Shown here piece by piece: positions 26,794 through 34,936 of a DNA stretch of 64,000 bases. The stretch lies in NCBI GenBank assembly GCA_020629695.1, contig JAHDCV010000017.1, positions 1-64,000 of the forward strand, given 5' to 3'. Positions within the stretch are counted from its first letter, which is position 1; every line of letters starts with the position of its first letter. The position numbers and the translations under genes were made by a program. The DNA is from Acidimicrobiales bacterium (GTDB lineage: Bacteria > Actinomycetota > Acidimicrobiia > Acidimicrobiales > SZUA-35). The notes below the pieces were generated by a model. It saw only the letters and a program-made list of their open reading frames with translations, was not told the DNA's origin and made no database searches.

Positions 26794-28284
26794 TCAGGTG
26801 GCGGGGGCTCGGTCCTCGGGGTTGAAGTCCTCGAGCTCCCGTCCGGCGGTCTCGGGATAGAAGAAGGCGACGACGACGGCGTAGGTCAGGGGCAGCACCA
26901 CCAACGCACCGATCGCCGTCCCGAGATCGTCCCAGCGGTCGGCCAGGCGTCCGACCACCACGAGTCCCGTCGCGCTCCCGGTGACCGCGACGAGATCGAA
27001 CCAGCCGCCGACCCGCGCCCGGGCCCGTGTCGGGAACAGTTCGGTCTGGTACGTGCGCAGCGCGGGGTACGAACCCGCACCGACCCAGGAGCCGATGAAG
27101 GTCACGAGCCACAGCATGGCGCCGACCGTCTGGAAGGAGATGGCCGCCATGATCGATCCCGCCGCGAGCGTGAGCGACCCGACGAGTCGGCGCCCGTACC
27201 GATCAGCGGCGAGCGCGGACGGGATCATCGCCAATCCGACCGGGGTGAAGATGATCACGTTGAACCAGAGGATGTCGGTGGCATCGAATCCAGCGGTCTC
27301 ACGGAGGTACTCGTTGCGCAGCTGGGAAGCCGGTGACACGAACATCGCGCCCATGAAGATCGTGGTGGCCAACAGCAGGAAGCGTCGCCGGTCGATGCGA
27401 CCCGGCGACGCGACCTCGTCGTTGGTGGTGAAGCGTTCGGTCTCGGGACAGATCTTCGCGGCGTAGAACACCCCCACGAACCAGATGCCGGCGACCGCAT
27501 AGATGATCCGCCAGGCGCTCTCGCCGCTGTCGGCGAGGGGCAACAACCAGCTGACGCCCCCTGCCCCGAGGGCGGCGCACAGAACCAACAGGCTCACGGC
27601 GAACGACCGGGACCCTGCGGGGACCTGTTCGGTCGCCGCGAGCATCACGAGCATGATCAGGCCGGTCGTGAAGCCCCGTGCGATGGCCTGGGTGACGCCG
27701 AGCAACGCGAACGAGGGGACCACGGAGCCGAGCATGGTGAACACCACGGCACCGACGGCGAACGCGATCAGCAGCGGTCGCCGCCCGCGCCGGTCGGCTC
27801 GCCAGACGAGCAGCGTCGAGATCAGGACACCGACGCGGATCAGGGCCAACATGTCGGCCTGCCCGGAGGAGTCGACGTCGAACTCGTCCGCAGCGAACGT
27901 GAACGTCTGGGCGGCCATCGAGCCGAGGAAGCCGGTGATGACCGAGAACGCGGCCAAGGCGGTCATCAGGCGGGTCGTCTCCCGTCCGACGACGTCGGCT
28001 GGCCAGTACCAACGGCGGCGAGGCGTGCGGTCGGGGTCCAGGACGGCGAACCGGAAGCCCCGGTCGAGCAGCCGGCCGATCCCCGGGACGTCGAGTGCGT
28101 ACTCGGTGGTCTCGACCCAGCCGGCGCCGCTCGACTCGATCCGCCGCTCCCAGCGGCGGAAGGGGCCGAAGGTCTGCCCCCACCGGTCCGGCCCGGTCGC
28201 CTCCTCCTCGAGCAGGTCCGAGCGGGGTCGCCGGGCCGCCTCGAGCGCGCGTTCGTCCTCGAGCCGGCGGGAGACGGTGGTCAT
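26794..28284 (-). CDS. MFS transporter, sugar-porter-like, with long N-terminal extension
   Basis: A 496-residue permease with about 12 membrane helices, the cytoplasmic loop motifs R-A-D-R-R-G-R-R-P and A-A-D-R-Y-G-R-R, and the closing P-E-T-A-G-R-E-L-E-D, a sugar-porter type signature. About 105 hydrophilic residues precede the first helix, rich in Arg and Glu with a GPFRRWERRIESSGAGWVE segment, which is unusual for MFS proteins. The frame is open upstream, but ATG 28284 is in an ATGA overlap with the 51-codon gene before it. The substrate cannot be told. Confidence 0.85.
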   Translation of the reverse strand: MTTVSRRLEDERALEAARRPRSDLLEEEATGPDRWGQTFGPFRRWERRIESSGAGWVETTEYALDVPGIGRLLDRGFRFAVLDPDRTPRRRWYWPADVVGRETTRLMTALAAFSVITGFLGSMAAQTFTFAADEFDVDSSGQADMLALIRVGVLISTLLVWRADRRGRRPLLIAFAVGAVVFTMLGSVVPSFALLGVTQAIARGFTTGLIMLVMLAATEQVPAGSRSFAVSLLVLCAALGAGGVSWLLPLADSGESAWRIIYAVAGIWFVGVFYAAKICPETERFTTNDEVASPGRIDRRRFLLLATTIFMGAMFVSPASQLRNEYLRETAGFDATDILWFNVIIFTPVGLAMIPSALAADRYGRRLVGSLTLAAGSIMAAISFQTVGAMLWLVTFIGSWVGAGSYPALRTYQTELFPTRARARVGGWFDLVAVTGSATGLVVVGRLADRWDDLGTAIGALVVLPLTYAVVVAFFYPETAGRELEDFNPEDRAPAT

Positions 28285-28436
28285 CGAGGCGTGCTGGCGT
28301 CGTCGTGCTCGTCGAGCTGCGCGTTCACGCGTCGGTTCGCGAGCCAGAGCAGGCCCCCGATCACGATCAGCGGACCGAGGACGAGGAGCGCCTCGTCCCA
28401 ACCGCCCTGATGGGCGATGACCCATGCCGCCTTCAC
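28281..28436 (-). CDS. 51-residue single-helix membrane protein coupled to the MFS gene
   Basis: A short frame from GTG 28436 to a TGA overlapping the MFS start codon (ATGA). It has about 15 N-terminal residues, a hydrophobic helix at about 16-33 (ALLVLGPLIVIGGLLWLA), then Asn-Arg-Arg and an acidic tail. The GTG follows a minus-strand TAGCCT -10 box by 7 nt with no Shine-Dalgarno, the same leaderless pattern as its neighbours, so this is the first gene of the transporter operon. Charge distribution suggests an outside N-terminus. It may be a small partner of the transporter; no family is recognised. Confidence 0.7.
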   Translation of the reverse strand: MKAAWVIAHQGGWDEALLVLGPLIVIGGLLWLANRRVNAQLDEHDDASTPR

Positions 28437-28443
28437 GTTCGCC

Positions 28444-28461
28444 AGGCTAGAGCGGTAGCGT
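28444..28461. promoter_or_regulatory. Divergent leaderless promoters, small membrane gene and NifU gene
   Basis: Minus-strand TAGCCT (28449-28444) lies 7 nt before GTG 28436, and plus-strand TAGCGT (28456-28461) lies 7 nt before GTG 28469. The two start codons are only 32 bp apart, so polymerase cannot use both at once. Confidence 0.5.
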
Positions 28462-28468
28462 TCTCCAC

Positions 28469-28741
28469 GTGCTGCACGACGACGTCGCCAAGGTCATCGA
28501 GGTCATCCGGCCGGCCATCCAGGCCGATGAGGGTGACATCCACCTGCGCGGGGTCGATGAAGACACCGGCGTGGTGTCGGTCGAGCTGGAGGGTGCCTGT
28601 GTCACCTGCCCCGCATCGACCCAGACGCTGAAGGACGGCATCGAGCGCATCCTCACCGCGCGGGTGCCGGGTGTGACGGAGGTCGTGCACGTCGGTGTCG
28701 CGCTCCTCGGGGCCGAAGAGGGCACCGCCGTCTCCCTCTGA
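28469..28741 (+). CDS. NifU C-terminal-domain (Nfu-type) iron-sulfur protein
   Basis: A 90-residue protein of the NifU C-terminal (Nfu) fold, EVIRPAIQADEGDIHLRGVDE, with the cluster-binding pair C44-V-T-C47. Such proteins carry a 4Fe-4S cluster between subunits of a dimer and pass it to targets. The leucine-rich C-terminus ends in a short tail. It lies 10 nt before meaB and is probably co-transcribed; a shared pathway is not evident. Confidence 0.88.
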   Translation: MLHDDVAKVIEVIRPAIQADEGDIHLRGVDEDTGVVSVELEGACVTCPASTQTLKDGIERILTARVPGVTEVVHVGVALLGAEEGTAVSL

Positions 28742-28751
28742 CGGGACCGTC

Positions 28752-29696
28752 ATGGCCCGCCGACCCCTCGATCTCGACCAGGCCTTCGCCGCGGCGCGCC
28801 AGGGTGAGCGTGGGCCCCTCGCCAAGCTCCTCTCCGTCGTCGAGCGCGGCGGCCCGCAGGCCCGTCGTCTCGGCCAACTGGTCCATCCCCACACCGGCAG
28901 CGGCTACACGGTCGGCATCACCGGAGCGCCCGGCGCCGGCAAGTCGACGCTCACCTCGGCCATGGTCGCCGACCTCCGCCGACGCGAACTGCCGGCGACG
29001 GTGCTCGCGATCGATCCGAGCTCACCGTTCTCCGGAGGAGCGATCCTCGGCGACCGGGTGCGGATGGTCGATCACTCCCTCGACCCCGAGGTCTTCATCC
29101 GGTCGATGGCCACCCGCGGCCATCTCGGAGGCCTGAGCCTCGCTGCACCGGCGGCCATCCGGCTGTTGGAGTCGGTCGGCCGCGAGTGGATCCTCGTCGA
29201 GACCGTCGGGGTCGGACAGATCGAGGTCGACATCGCCGGTGACGCCGACACCACCGTCGTGGTCGTCAACCCCGGCTGGGGCGATGCGATCCAGGCGAAC
29301 AAGGCGGGCCTGATGGAAATCGCGGACGTCTTCGTCGTGAACAAGGCCGACCGGGACGGTGCCGATGGCACCCGACGCGACCTCGAGTACATGCTCGATC
29401 TCGGGAGCCGGGACGGGTGGCGCCCACCCGTCGTCATGGCGGTCGCGACCGATGCAACGGGGATCGGTGAGTCATGGGAGGCCATCGCGGCCCACCGGGA
29501 GCATCTGAGCTCGACCGGAGCCCTCGAGACCCGCCGGGACGAACGAGCCGGCGTCGAGCTCGAACGGATCCTGACCGAGCAGATTCGGGCACGGGTGGAC
29601 GAACTCCGGGCCGGCGATGCGCATGCCGACCTGCTCGACCGGATCCGAGCTCGTGAGCTCGATCCGTGGACCGCGGCCGATCAGCTCCTCAGCTGA
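28752..29696 (+). CDS. meaB: MeaB/ArgK-family GTPase, methylmalonyl-CoA mutase chaperone
   Basis: G3E-family GTPase that loads and protects the B12 cofactor of methylmalonyl-CoA mutase. The Walker A is G58-A-P-G-A-G-K-S65, followed by the DPSSPFSGGAILGDRVRM signature, RSMATRGHLGG, ETVGVGQ(S/I)E-type switch, and NKAD for guanine recognition. ATG 28752 gives 314 residues, family-typical. The frame is open upstream into the NifU gene. No mutase or B12 gene is in the window. Confidence 0.92.
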   Translation: MARRPLDLDQAFAAARQGERGPLAKLLSVVERGGPQARRLGQLVHPHTGSGYTVGITGAPGAGKSTLTSAMVADLRRRELPATVLAIDPSSPFSGGAILGDRVRMVDHSLDPEVFIRSMATRGHLGGLSLAAPAAIRLLESVGREWILVETVGVGQIEVDIAGDADTTVVVVNPGWGDAIQANKAGLMEIADVFVVNKADRDGADGTRRDLEYMLDLGSRDGWRPPVVMAVATDATGIGESWEAIAAHREHLSSTGALETRRDERAGVELERILTEQIRARVDELRAGDAHADLLDRIRARELDPWTAADQLLS

Positions 29697-29715
29697 CCGA
29701 CCGCCGTCCGGAACC

Positions 29716-30078
29716 TCAGCCCTGCTGTGCCTTCAGGAGATCGCGGATCTCGGTGAGCAGCGCCTGATCAGGCGTCTGTGCGAGCGAGGTGCGCATGCCG
29801 GCCTTGGCGACGCTCTTCACGATCATGAACACGATCCAGGCGATCACGATGAAGCTGAACAGCGCGGTGAGCACGGTGCCGTAGGGAATTTCGGCGTTGC
29901 GGAGCGTGAACGTGAGCTGATCGAAGCTGACCTCGGCACCGAAGATGGCACCGACGATCGACAGCACGAGGTTGGCGACGGCGTCGACCAACGGCTGGAA
30001 GGCCAGAGCCAGAACGAGGCCGATGGCGATCGGGATGACGTTGAACTTCTCGAGAAACTCTCGGAATTCCTTCAGCAT
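29716..30078 (-). CDS. mscL: Large-conductance mechanosensitive channel
   Basis: A 120-residue pentameric channel that opens under membrane tension to release solutes. It has the amphipathic N-terminal helix MLKEFREFLEKFNVIP, the pore-lining first helix IAIGLVLALAFQPLVDAVANLVL, a periplasmic loop, a second helix, and the C-terminal coiled bundle EIRDLLKAQ. ATG 30078 has a strong GAGGAGG about 10 nt upstream; the frame is open far upstream but only this start gives the family's N-terminus. This is one of few genes here with a clear ribosome site. Confidence 0.95.
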   Translation of the reverse strand: MLKEFREFLEKFNVIPIAIGLVLALAFQPLVDAVANLVLSIVGAIFGAEVSFDQLTFTLRNAEIPYGTVLTALFSFIVIAWIVFMIVKSVAKAGMRTSLAQTPDQALLTEIRDLLKAQQG

Positions 30079-30203
30079 GATGGGTTCCCTCCTCAGGGAT
30101 GGTTGCAAGAAACGACATTCTGGGTGACGGACGCGACACTTGCTGGCGAAGTCGCGAAGTTCGTGGGGGCTGGGCCTGCCTGATCGGCGGGATGTCGGGT
30201 CGA

Positions 30204-30209
30204 TACGCT
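30204..30209 (+). promoter_or_regulatory. Leaderless -10 box of the rhomboid gene
   Basis: TACGCT ends 7 nt before GTG 30217 with no Shine-Dalgarno. The 138-nt gap from the mscL start otherwise holds the mscL leader on the other strand. Confidence 0.45.
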
Positions 30210-30216
30210 CGCCGCC

Positions 30217-31044
30217 GTGGATGCCGACGCCACCTGCTATCGACACGCCGACCGGGGTGCCGCCGTGGCCTGCCAGCGCTGCGAGCGGCCGATCTGTGCC
30301 GATTGCAGTCGGCCCGCCTCGGTCGGCTTCCATTGCCCGGAGTGTGTGAAGGCCGGCGCGCAGCGCGTGTACCGGCCGCGCGATCTCGCCAGCCGGCCGC
30401 AGGTCACCTCGGCGCTGCTCGGCTTCCTGGTCCTGGTGTTCTTCGTGCAGATGGCCGACGCCGGCGGGGCCAGTGCCAGCAGGGGCCTCTTCGAGTTCGT
30501 CACGTGGGGCCCGGCCATCCAGGCCGGTGACTGGTGGCGCATCGTGACCGGAGGGTTCCTCCACGGGAGCCTGATTCACATCGCGATGAACGGCTATGCC
30601 CTCTGGATGTTCGGCGGGTTCGTGGAGCGAGGCCTCGGTGGCGTCTCGATGGTCCTCATCTATCTCGGTGGGCTCCTCGGCGGGTCGCTGGCCGTGGTGG
30701 CCTTCGCCTGGGGTGACCCGACACTCGGGGCCTCGGGTGCGGTCCTCGGTTTGGCCGGCGGCATCGGTGCGGTGCTGTGGTCCCGCGGCGTCGATCTGAA
30801 GCAGACCTCGCTCGGCGGCATCATCCTGCTCAACCTCGGATTGCCGCTGCTCGTGCCGTTGATCTCGTTCTGGGGTCACTTCGGCGGGATCGCCGGCGGC
30901 TTCCTCGTCGGTTCGATCCTGGGATTCGGCGAACGTTCGCAGGGCGCCTCCGCCGCCCGTGGTGTGGCCATCGCGGTGATCGTCGCCCTCGGCGTGGGTG
31001 CCTACGTCGTCGCCGGCAACGGTGGCATCGCCGACGTGCTCTGA
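30217..31044 (+). CDS. Rhomboid protease with N-terminal B-box zinc finger
   Basis: Intramembrane serine protease of 275 residues. Residues 7-45 carry a Cys/His zinc finger of B-box type (C-x2-H, C-x2-C-x4-C-x2-C and H-C-x2-C spacing). Six or seven membrane helices follow, with the loop HIAMNGYALW, catalytic S173 in L-G-A-S-G-A and catalytic H221 in W-G-H-F-G-G. This zinc-finger rhomboid layout is common in Actinobacteria. The substrate is unknown. It starts 7 nt after a TACGCT box and meets the convergent methyltransferase after only 4 nt. Confidence 0.9.
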   Translation: MDADATCYRHADRGAAVACQRCERPICADCSRPASVGFHCPECVKAGAQRVYRPRDLASRPQVTSALLGFLVLVFFVQMADAGGASASRGLFEFVTWGPAIQAGDWWRIVTGGFLHGSLIHIAMNGYALWMFGGFVERGLGGVSMVLIYLGGLLGGSLAVVAFAWGDPTLGASGAVLGLAGGIGAVLWSRGVDLKQTSLGGIILLNLGLPLLVPLISFWGHFGGIAGGFLVGSILGFGERSQGASAARGVAIAVIVALGVGAYVVAGNGGIADVL

Positions 31045-31048
31045 GGCG

Positions 31049-31777
31049 TCAGCGTCGCCGGTACCGGCTCACGTGGCGATCGACGACCTCGTTCTGATCC
31101 GGGGCCCAGCCACCGCGCCGTTCCACGAGTTCGAGTCCGGCGCGGTGGGCCATCTCGTCGAGCTCGGCGGGCGACGAGATCCGGAGGAACCACGGGCGGA
31201 GTCGAGCACCCGTTTCGGTGATCGTCACGTGCTGGCCGGCGAGGGTGCGCTCGACCGGATCGACCCTGGTGGCGGTCAGCACGAGTTCATCGGCCTCGAT
31301 CGAGCGAACGCCGACCGAGGAGGTCGGACCGTCGAACAGTCCGTCGCCCGTGAGGCACTCGATCAGCAACACCCCGTCGGGTCGCAGCCCGCGTGCCAGT
31401 TGCTCGATCGCTGCGCCCTGCTCACCCGGCCCGGCGAGATTGAACAGGGTGTTGAACGCGATCACGACGGCCCCGAGACGACCGGGAGCCAGCGGGGCCC
31501 GGCCCATGTCGGCCCGCACGAGGCGCGTGGCAGCGTGCCGAAGGCGGCACTTACGCAACATCGCCGCAGAGGCGTCGAGCCCGACGACCGTGCAGCCATG
31601 TGACTCGAGCGCGGCCACGACGCGGCCGGACCCCACCCCGAGTTCCAGCACCGGGCCGTCGCCGCGGTGCCGTTCGACGTAGGCGGCGAGGTCGGTGCCG
31701 TCACCGAGGTCGGCGTACCACTGGTCGTAGACGTCGGCGAACGCCTCGCCGTAGCTGTCGGGTCCGAGGCCTTCCAC
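31049..31777 (-). CDS. Class I SAM-dependent methyltransferase
   Basis: A 242-residue Rossmann methyltransferase with the SAM loop V-L-E-L-G-V-G-S-G-R, the acidic VVGLDASAAML strand and the VIAFNTLFNL post-motif. It resembles small-molecule methyltransferases but the substrate is not clear. Two starts compete. ATG 31816 overlaps the start codon of the divergent cysteine desulfurase; GTG 31777 lies 7 nt after a CAGACT box on this strand and still keeps the whole fold, so it is preferred. Confidence 0.8.
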   Translation of the reverse strand: MEGLGPDSYGEAFADVYDQWYADLGDGTDLAAYVERHRGDGPVLELGVGSGRVVAALESHGCTVVGLDASAAMLRKCRLRHAATRLVRADMGRAPLAPGRLGAVVIAFNTLFNLAGPGEQGAAIEQLARGLRPDGVLLIECLTGDGLFDGPTSSVGVRSIEADELVLTATRVDPVERTLAGQHVTITETGARLRPWFLRISSPAELDEMAHRAGLELVERRGGWAPDQNEVVDRHVSRYRRR

Positions 31778-31784
31778 GGAAGCG

Positions 31785-31807
31785 AGTCTGGCCGACGTCA
31801 GTACCCT
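31785..31807. promoter_or_regulatory. Divergent leaderless promoters, methyltransferase and cysteine desulfurase
   Basis: Plus-strand TACCCT (31802-31807) ends 7 nt before the desulfurase ATG 31815. Minus-strand CAGACT (31790-31785) ends 7 nt before GTG 31777. Confidence 0.4.
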
Positions 31808-31814
31808 TTCACCC

Positions 31815-32948
31815 ATGACCGTCAGCTATCTCGACCATGCGGCCACCACGCCCGTGCGCCCCGAGGTGGTCGAGGCGATGGTCGAGGTCATGTCCGGGCC
31901 CGCCGGCAACCCCTCGGGGTCGCATGCCGCGGCCCGCGCGGCGATGCGGCGACTCGATGCCGCGCGCTCGGCGTTCGCCGAGGTGGTCGGCGCCCACCCG
32001 AACGAGGTCGTGTTCACCGGTGGTGGATCCGAGGCCGACAACCTGGCGATCCGCGGGGTGCTCGGTCGGTCGGCGCCCGACCGACCCGCCGTGTGTTCCG
32101 CTCTGGAGCACCACGCGGTCCTCGAACCCGTCGAGGTGTCGGGCGGTCGGACGGTGGCGGTCACCGCCGACGGGCGGATCGATCTCGCCGACCTCGAGCG
32201 GGTGCTCGACGCGGTCCACCCGAGCGTCGTGTCCACGATGCTGGTCAACAACGAGACGGGGCTCGTCCAGCCGCTCGACGAGGTCGCCCAGATCGTCCGG
32301 GACCGTCATCCGGACGCCGTCGTCCACACCGATGCCGTGCAGGCGCTGCGTTGGCTCGACGTCGCGACGCGCACAGCGGTTGCGGATCTGGTCTCCTATG
32401 CCGGGCACAAGTTCGGCGGCCCGGCCGGTGTCGGCGCCCTCGTCGTGCGCAACGGTGTCGAGCTCGATCCGATCGTGCGCGGCGGGGGACAGGAGCAGGG
32501 CCGTCGCAGCGGCACACAGAACGTGGCCGGCATCGTGGGCATGAGTGTGGCCGCGACCCTCGCCGCGGCCGAACGTGACGCGATCGTCGCCCGCGTCTCG
32601 GGTCTGCGAATCCGGCTCGTCGAGGGGCTGCGGTCGCGCCTCGACGGATGGTCCGAGACGGGCTCGGGCGAGCGGGTGGCCGGCATGGCCCACCTGTGCA
32701 TCGACGGTGTGACCGCCGAGCCGTTGTTGCTCCTGCTCGAGCAGGGCGGCGTGCTGGCGTCGGCGGCCTCGAGCTGTTCGAGCGGCGCGATGCACCCGAG
32801 CCACGTGCTCGCGGCGATGGGGTACGACCGAACCCGTGCATCGGGGTCGCTACGCCTGTCGATCGGCCCGACCACCACCGAGGCCGACATCGACCGTGCC
32901 GTGCAGGTCGTGCCTGACGCCGTCGAACGCATCCGGGCCGCGGCATGA
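31815..32948 (+). CDS. Cysteine desulfurase (NifS/IscS type)
   Basis: PLP enzyme that takes sulfur from cysteine as a persulfide. The opening YLDHAATTPVRPEV, the PLP lysine K199 in S-Y-A-G-H-K-F-G-G and the persulfide cysteine C321 in S-S-C-S-S-G are all present. At 377 residues it is the common class I form. It overlaps mnmA by ATGA, so its sulfur is most likely used for tRNA 2-thiouridine; a role in Fe-S assembly is also possible. Confidence 0.93.
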   Translation: MTVSYLDHAATTPVRPEVVEAMVEVMSGPAGNPSGSHAAARAAMRRLDAARSAFAEVVGAHPNEVVFTGGGSEADNLAIRGVLGRSAPDRPAVCSALEHHAVLEPVEVSGGRTVAVTADGRIDLADLERVLDAVHPSVVSTMLVNNETGLVQPLDEVAQIVRDRHPDAVVHTDAVQALRWLDVATRTAVADLVSYAGHKFGGPAGVGALVVRNGVELDPIVRGGGQEQGRRSGTQNVAGIVGMSVAATLAAAERDAIVARVSGLRIRLVEGLRSRLDGWSETGSGERVAGMAHLCIDGVTAEPLLLLLEQGGVLASAASSCSSGAMHPSHVLAAMGYDRTRASGSLRLSIGPTTTEADIDRAVQVVPDAVERIRAAA

Positions 32949-33979
32949 GTCGGCTGCTCGTGGCGATGTCCGGCGGGGTCGACTCCTCGGTCGCTGCCGC
33001 GCTCGCCGTCGAGGCCGGCCACCAGGTCACCGGGGTGACCCTGAAGCTCTGGGGTGGCGAGTCGGACTCCGGCTGCTGCTCGGTGTCCGACGTCGAGGAC
33101 GCCCGACGGGTCGCCCACCAGCTCGGCATCGACCACCACGTGTTCAACTTCGGTGAGGACTTCGAACGCCACGTCGTCGATCCGTTCGTCGACGCCTGGG
33201 CCAACGGCACGACGCCGAACCCGTGTGTGGAGTGCAACCGGCACATCAAGTTCGACCTGCTGCTCCGCCGTGCCGACCTGCTCGGCTTCGAGACGATCGC
33301 CACCGGCCATCACGCCCGCCTCGTGGAGCACGCCGGTGAGCGACGCCTCGCCCGTGGCGCCGACGCAGCCAAGGACCAGTCCTACGTGCTCCACATGCTC
33401 GGCGCCGAGCAGCGGGCCCGGCTCGAGCTCCCTGTCGGGCACCTCACCAAGGCCGAGGTCCGGGCCGAGGCGGAGCGCTTCGGCTTCGACACCGCGGCCA
33501 AGCCCGACTCGCAGGACGTGTGCTTCATCCACTCCGACGGTGGCAAGGCCAAGTTCCTCGGCGACCGCATCCCACTGCGATCCGGTCGGATCGTCGACAC
33601 CGAGGGCACCGAGCTCGGCACGGTCGAGCGGGTGCAACTCGTGACCATCGGTCAGCGCAAGGGGCTCGACCTCGGTGGTGGCCAGGGTCGGCGCTACGTC
33701 GTCGACACCGATCCCTCGACCGACACCGTCGTCGTCGGCGACCGGGCCGCCTTGCTGCGGGCCGAGCAGCCGGTCGAGGCATGGCAGTGGGTCGTCGATC
33801 CGGATCTGGTCGGTGGCGAGCTCGCGGCGCAGGTCTCCGCCCACGGTGGACCTCGGGCGGTCGCCTCGATCGAGGCCGATCGGGTCGTGTGGGCCGAGTC
33901 CGAGCAACGGGTCGCGCCGGGTCAGGCGATCGTCGGGTACGACGGCGACACCGTGGTCGGATGGGGTCTGGCTGCGTGA
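32945..33979 (+). CDS. mnmA: tRNA-specific 2-thiouridylase
   Basis: ATP-dependent enzyme that thiolates U34 of tRNAs for Glu, Gln and Lys. The PP-loop S-G-G-V-D-S is at residues 9-14. The two catalytic cysteines are C97 in N-P-C-V-E-C-N-R and C193 in D-S-Q-D-V-C-F. C-terminal beta domains follow (GQRKGLDLGGG). It is coupled to the desulfurase gene (ATGA) and to tsaC (GTGA): a three-gene tRNA-modification operon. Confidence 0.95.
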   Translation: MSRLLVAMSGGVDSSVAAALAVEAGHQVTGVTLKLWGGESDSGCCSVSDVEDARRVAHQLGIDHHVFNFGEDFERHVVDPFVDAWANGTTPNPCVECNRHIKFDLLLRRADLLGFETIATGHHARLVEHAGERRLARGADAAKDQSYVLHMLGAEQRARLELPVGHLTKAEVRAEAERFGFDTAAKPDSQDVCFIHSDGGKAKFLGDRIPLRSGRIVDTEGTELGTVERVQLVTIGQRKGLDLGGGQGRRYVVDTDPSTDTVVVGDRAALLRAEQPVEAWQWVVDPDLVGGELAAQVSAHGGPRAVASIEADRVVWAESEQRVAPGQAIVGYDGDTVVGWGLAA

Positions 33980-34926
33980 TCACACGCCGTCTGTCGCCCG
34001 ACGAACTCGAGGTCGCCATCGAGCTGCTCGGTGACGGTGCACTCGTCGCGGTGCCGACGGAGACCGTCTACGGCCTCGCGGCACGTGCCGACCGACCCGA
34101 CGCCCTCGCCGCGATCTTCACCGCCAAGGGTCGGCCAGCGGGCCACCCGCTCATCCTCCATCTCGCTTCAGCGGATGATCTCGGCCGTTGGGCCGTCGCC
34201 GACGAGCGGGCCACCGCTCTCGCCGAGGCGTTCTGGCCCGGTCCGTTCACGATGGTGCTGCCCCGCACCGATCTCGTCGACGACACCGTGACCGGTGGAC
34301 GCGACACCGTCGGCATCCGGGTGCCCGACCACGACCTCACCCGTCGACTGATCGAGCGCGGTGGTACGGCCCTCGCCGCGCCGTCGGCCAACCGGTTCGG
34401 TGCGGTGTCGCCGACCGAGGCCGACCATGTACTCACCGATCTCGACGGGCGGATCGCCGCCGTGCTCGACGGGGGTGCGAGCCGAGTCGGTGTCGAGTCG
34501 ACGATCCTCGAACTCCTGCCCGGCCGCCCACCCACGCTGCTGCGCCCCGGCGGGATCTCCGTCGTCGAGATCGAGGGGGTGCTGGGGGCGACCGTCGTCG
34601 ACGGTCGGACGGGAGAGTCCCGCGCCGCCGGCATGCTCGCGTCGCACTACGCACCGACGGCGACGGTGGAACTCGTCGAATCGGGCACGTCGCCGCCGGC
34701 CCGTGACGGCGATGCCTGGATCGTGCCGAGCGGCACGCCCCGACCCGATGGGGTACGCGCTGCGCAGCTGCCCGCCGATGGTGCGGGCTACGCCGCCGGC
34801 CTCTATCGGGCGCTCCGCGACCTCGACCGTCTGGGCCCGGATCGCATCCTCGTGGTCGCACCGACCGAGGGTGATCTGCTCGATGCCGTGGCCGATCGGT
34901 TGGCCAAGGCCGCCGCGCCCCGCTGA
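33976..34926 (+). CDS. tsaC: L-threonylcarbamoyladenylate synthase (Sua5 type)
   Basis: Makes threonylcarbamoyl-AMP from threonine, bicarbonate and ATP for the t6A37 modification of ANN-decoding tRNAs. The YrdC domain shows AVPTETVYGLAARA, KGRPAGHPLILH and APSANRFGAVSPT. A C-terminal Sua5 extension (about residues 205-316, with AAGMLASHYAPTA linker) makes it the long form. GTG 33976 overlaps mnmA by four bases; the frame is open upstream through mnmA. In many Actinobacteria this gene follows prmC instead. Confidence 0.93.
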   Translation: MITRRLSPDELEVAIELLGDGALVAVPTETVYGLAARADRPDALAAIFTAKGRPAGHPLILHLASADDLGRWAVADERATALAEAFWPGPFTMVLPRTDLVDDTVTGGRDTVGIRVPDHDLTRRLIERGGTALAAPSANRFGAVSPTEADHVLTDLDGRIAAVLDGGASRVGVESTILELLPGRPPTLLRPGGISVVEIEGVLGATVVDGRTGESRAAGMLASHYAPTATVELVESGTSPPARDGDAWIVPSGTPRPDGVRAAQLPADGAGYAAGLYRALRDLDRLGPDRILVVAPTEGDLLDAVADRLAKAAAPR

Positions 34927-34936
34927 TCCGAAGCCG

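Noticed and set aside
28469-32948. NifU-domain gene and cysteine desulfurase as one Fe-S operon
   Set aside because: They are separated by 3 kb, including two genes on the other strand, and the desulfurase is tightly coupled to mnmA.
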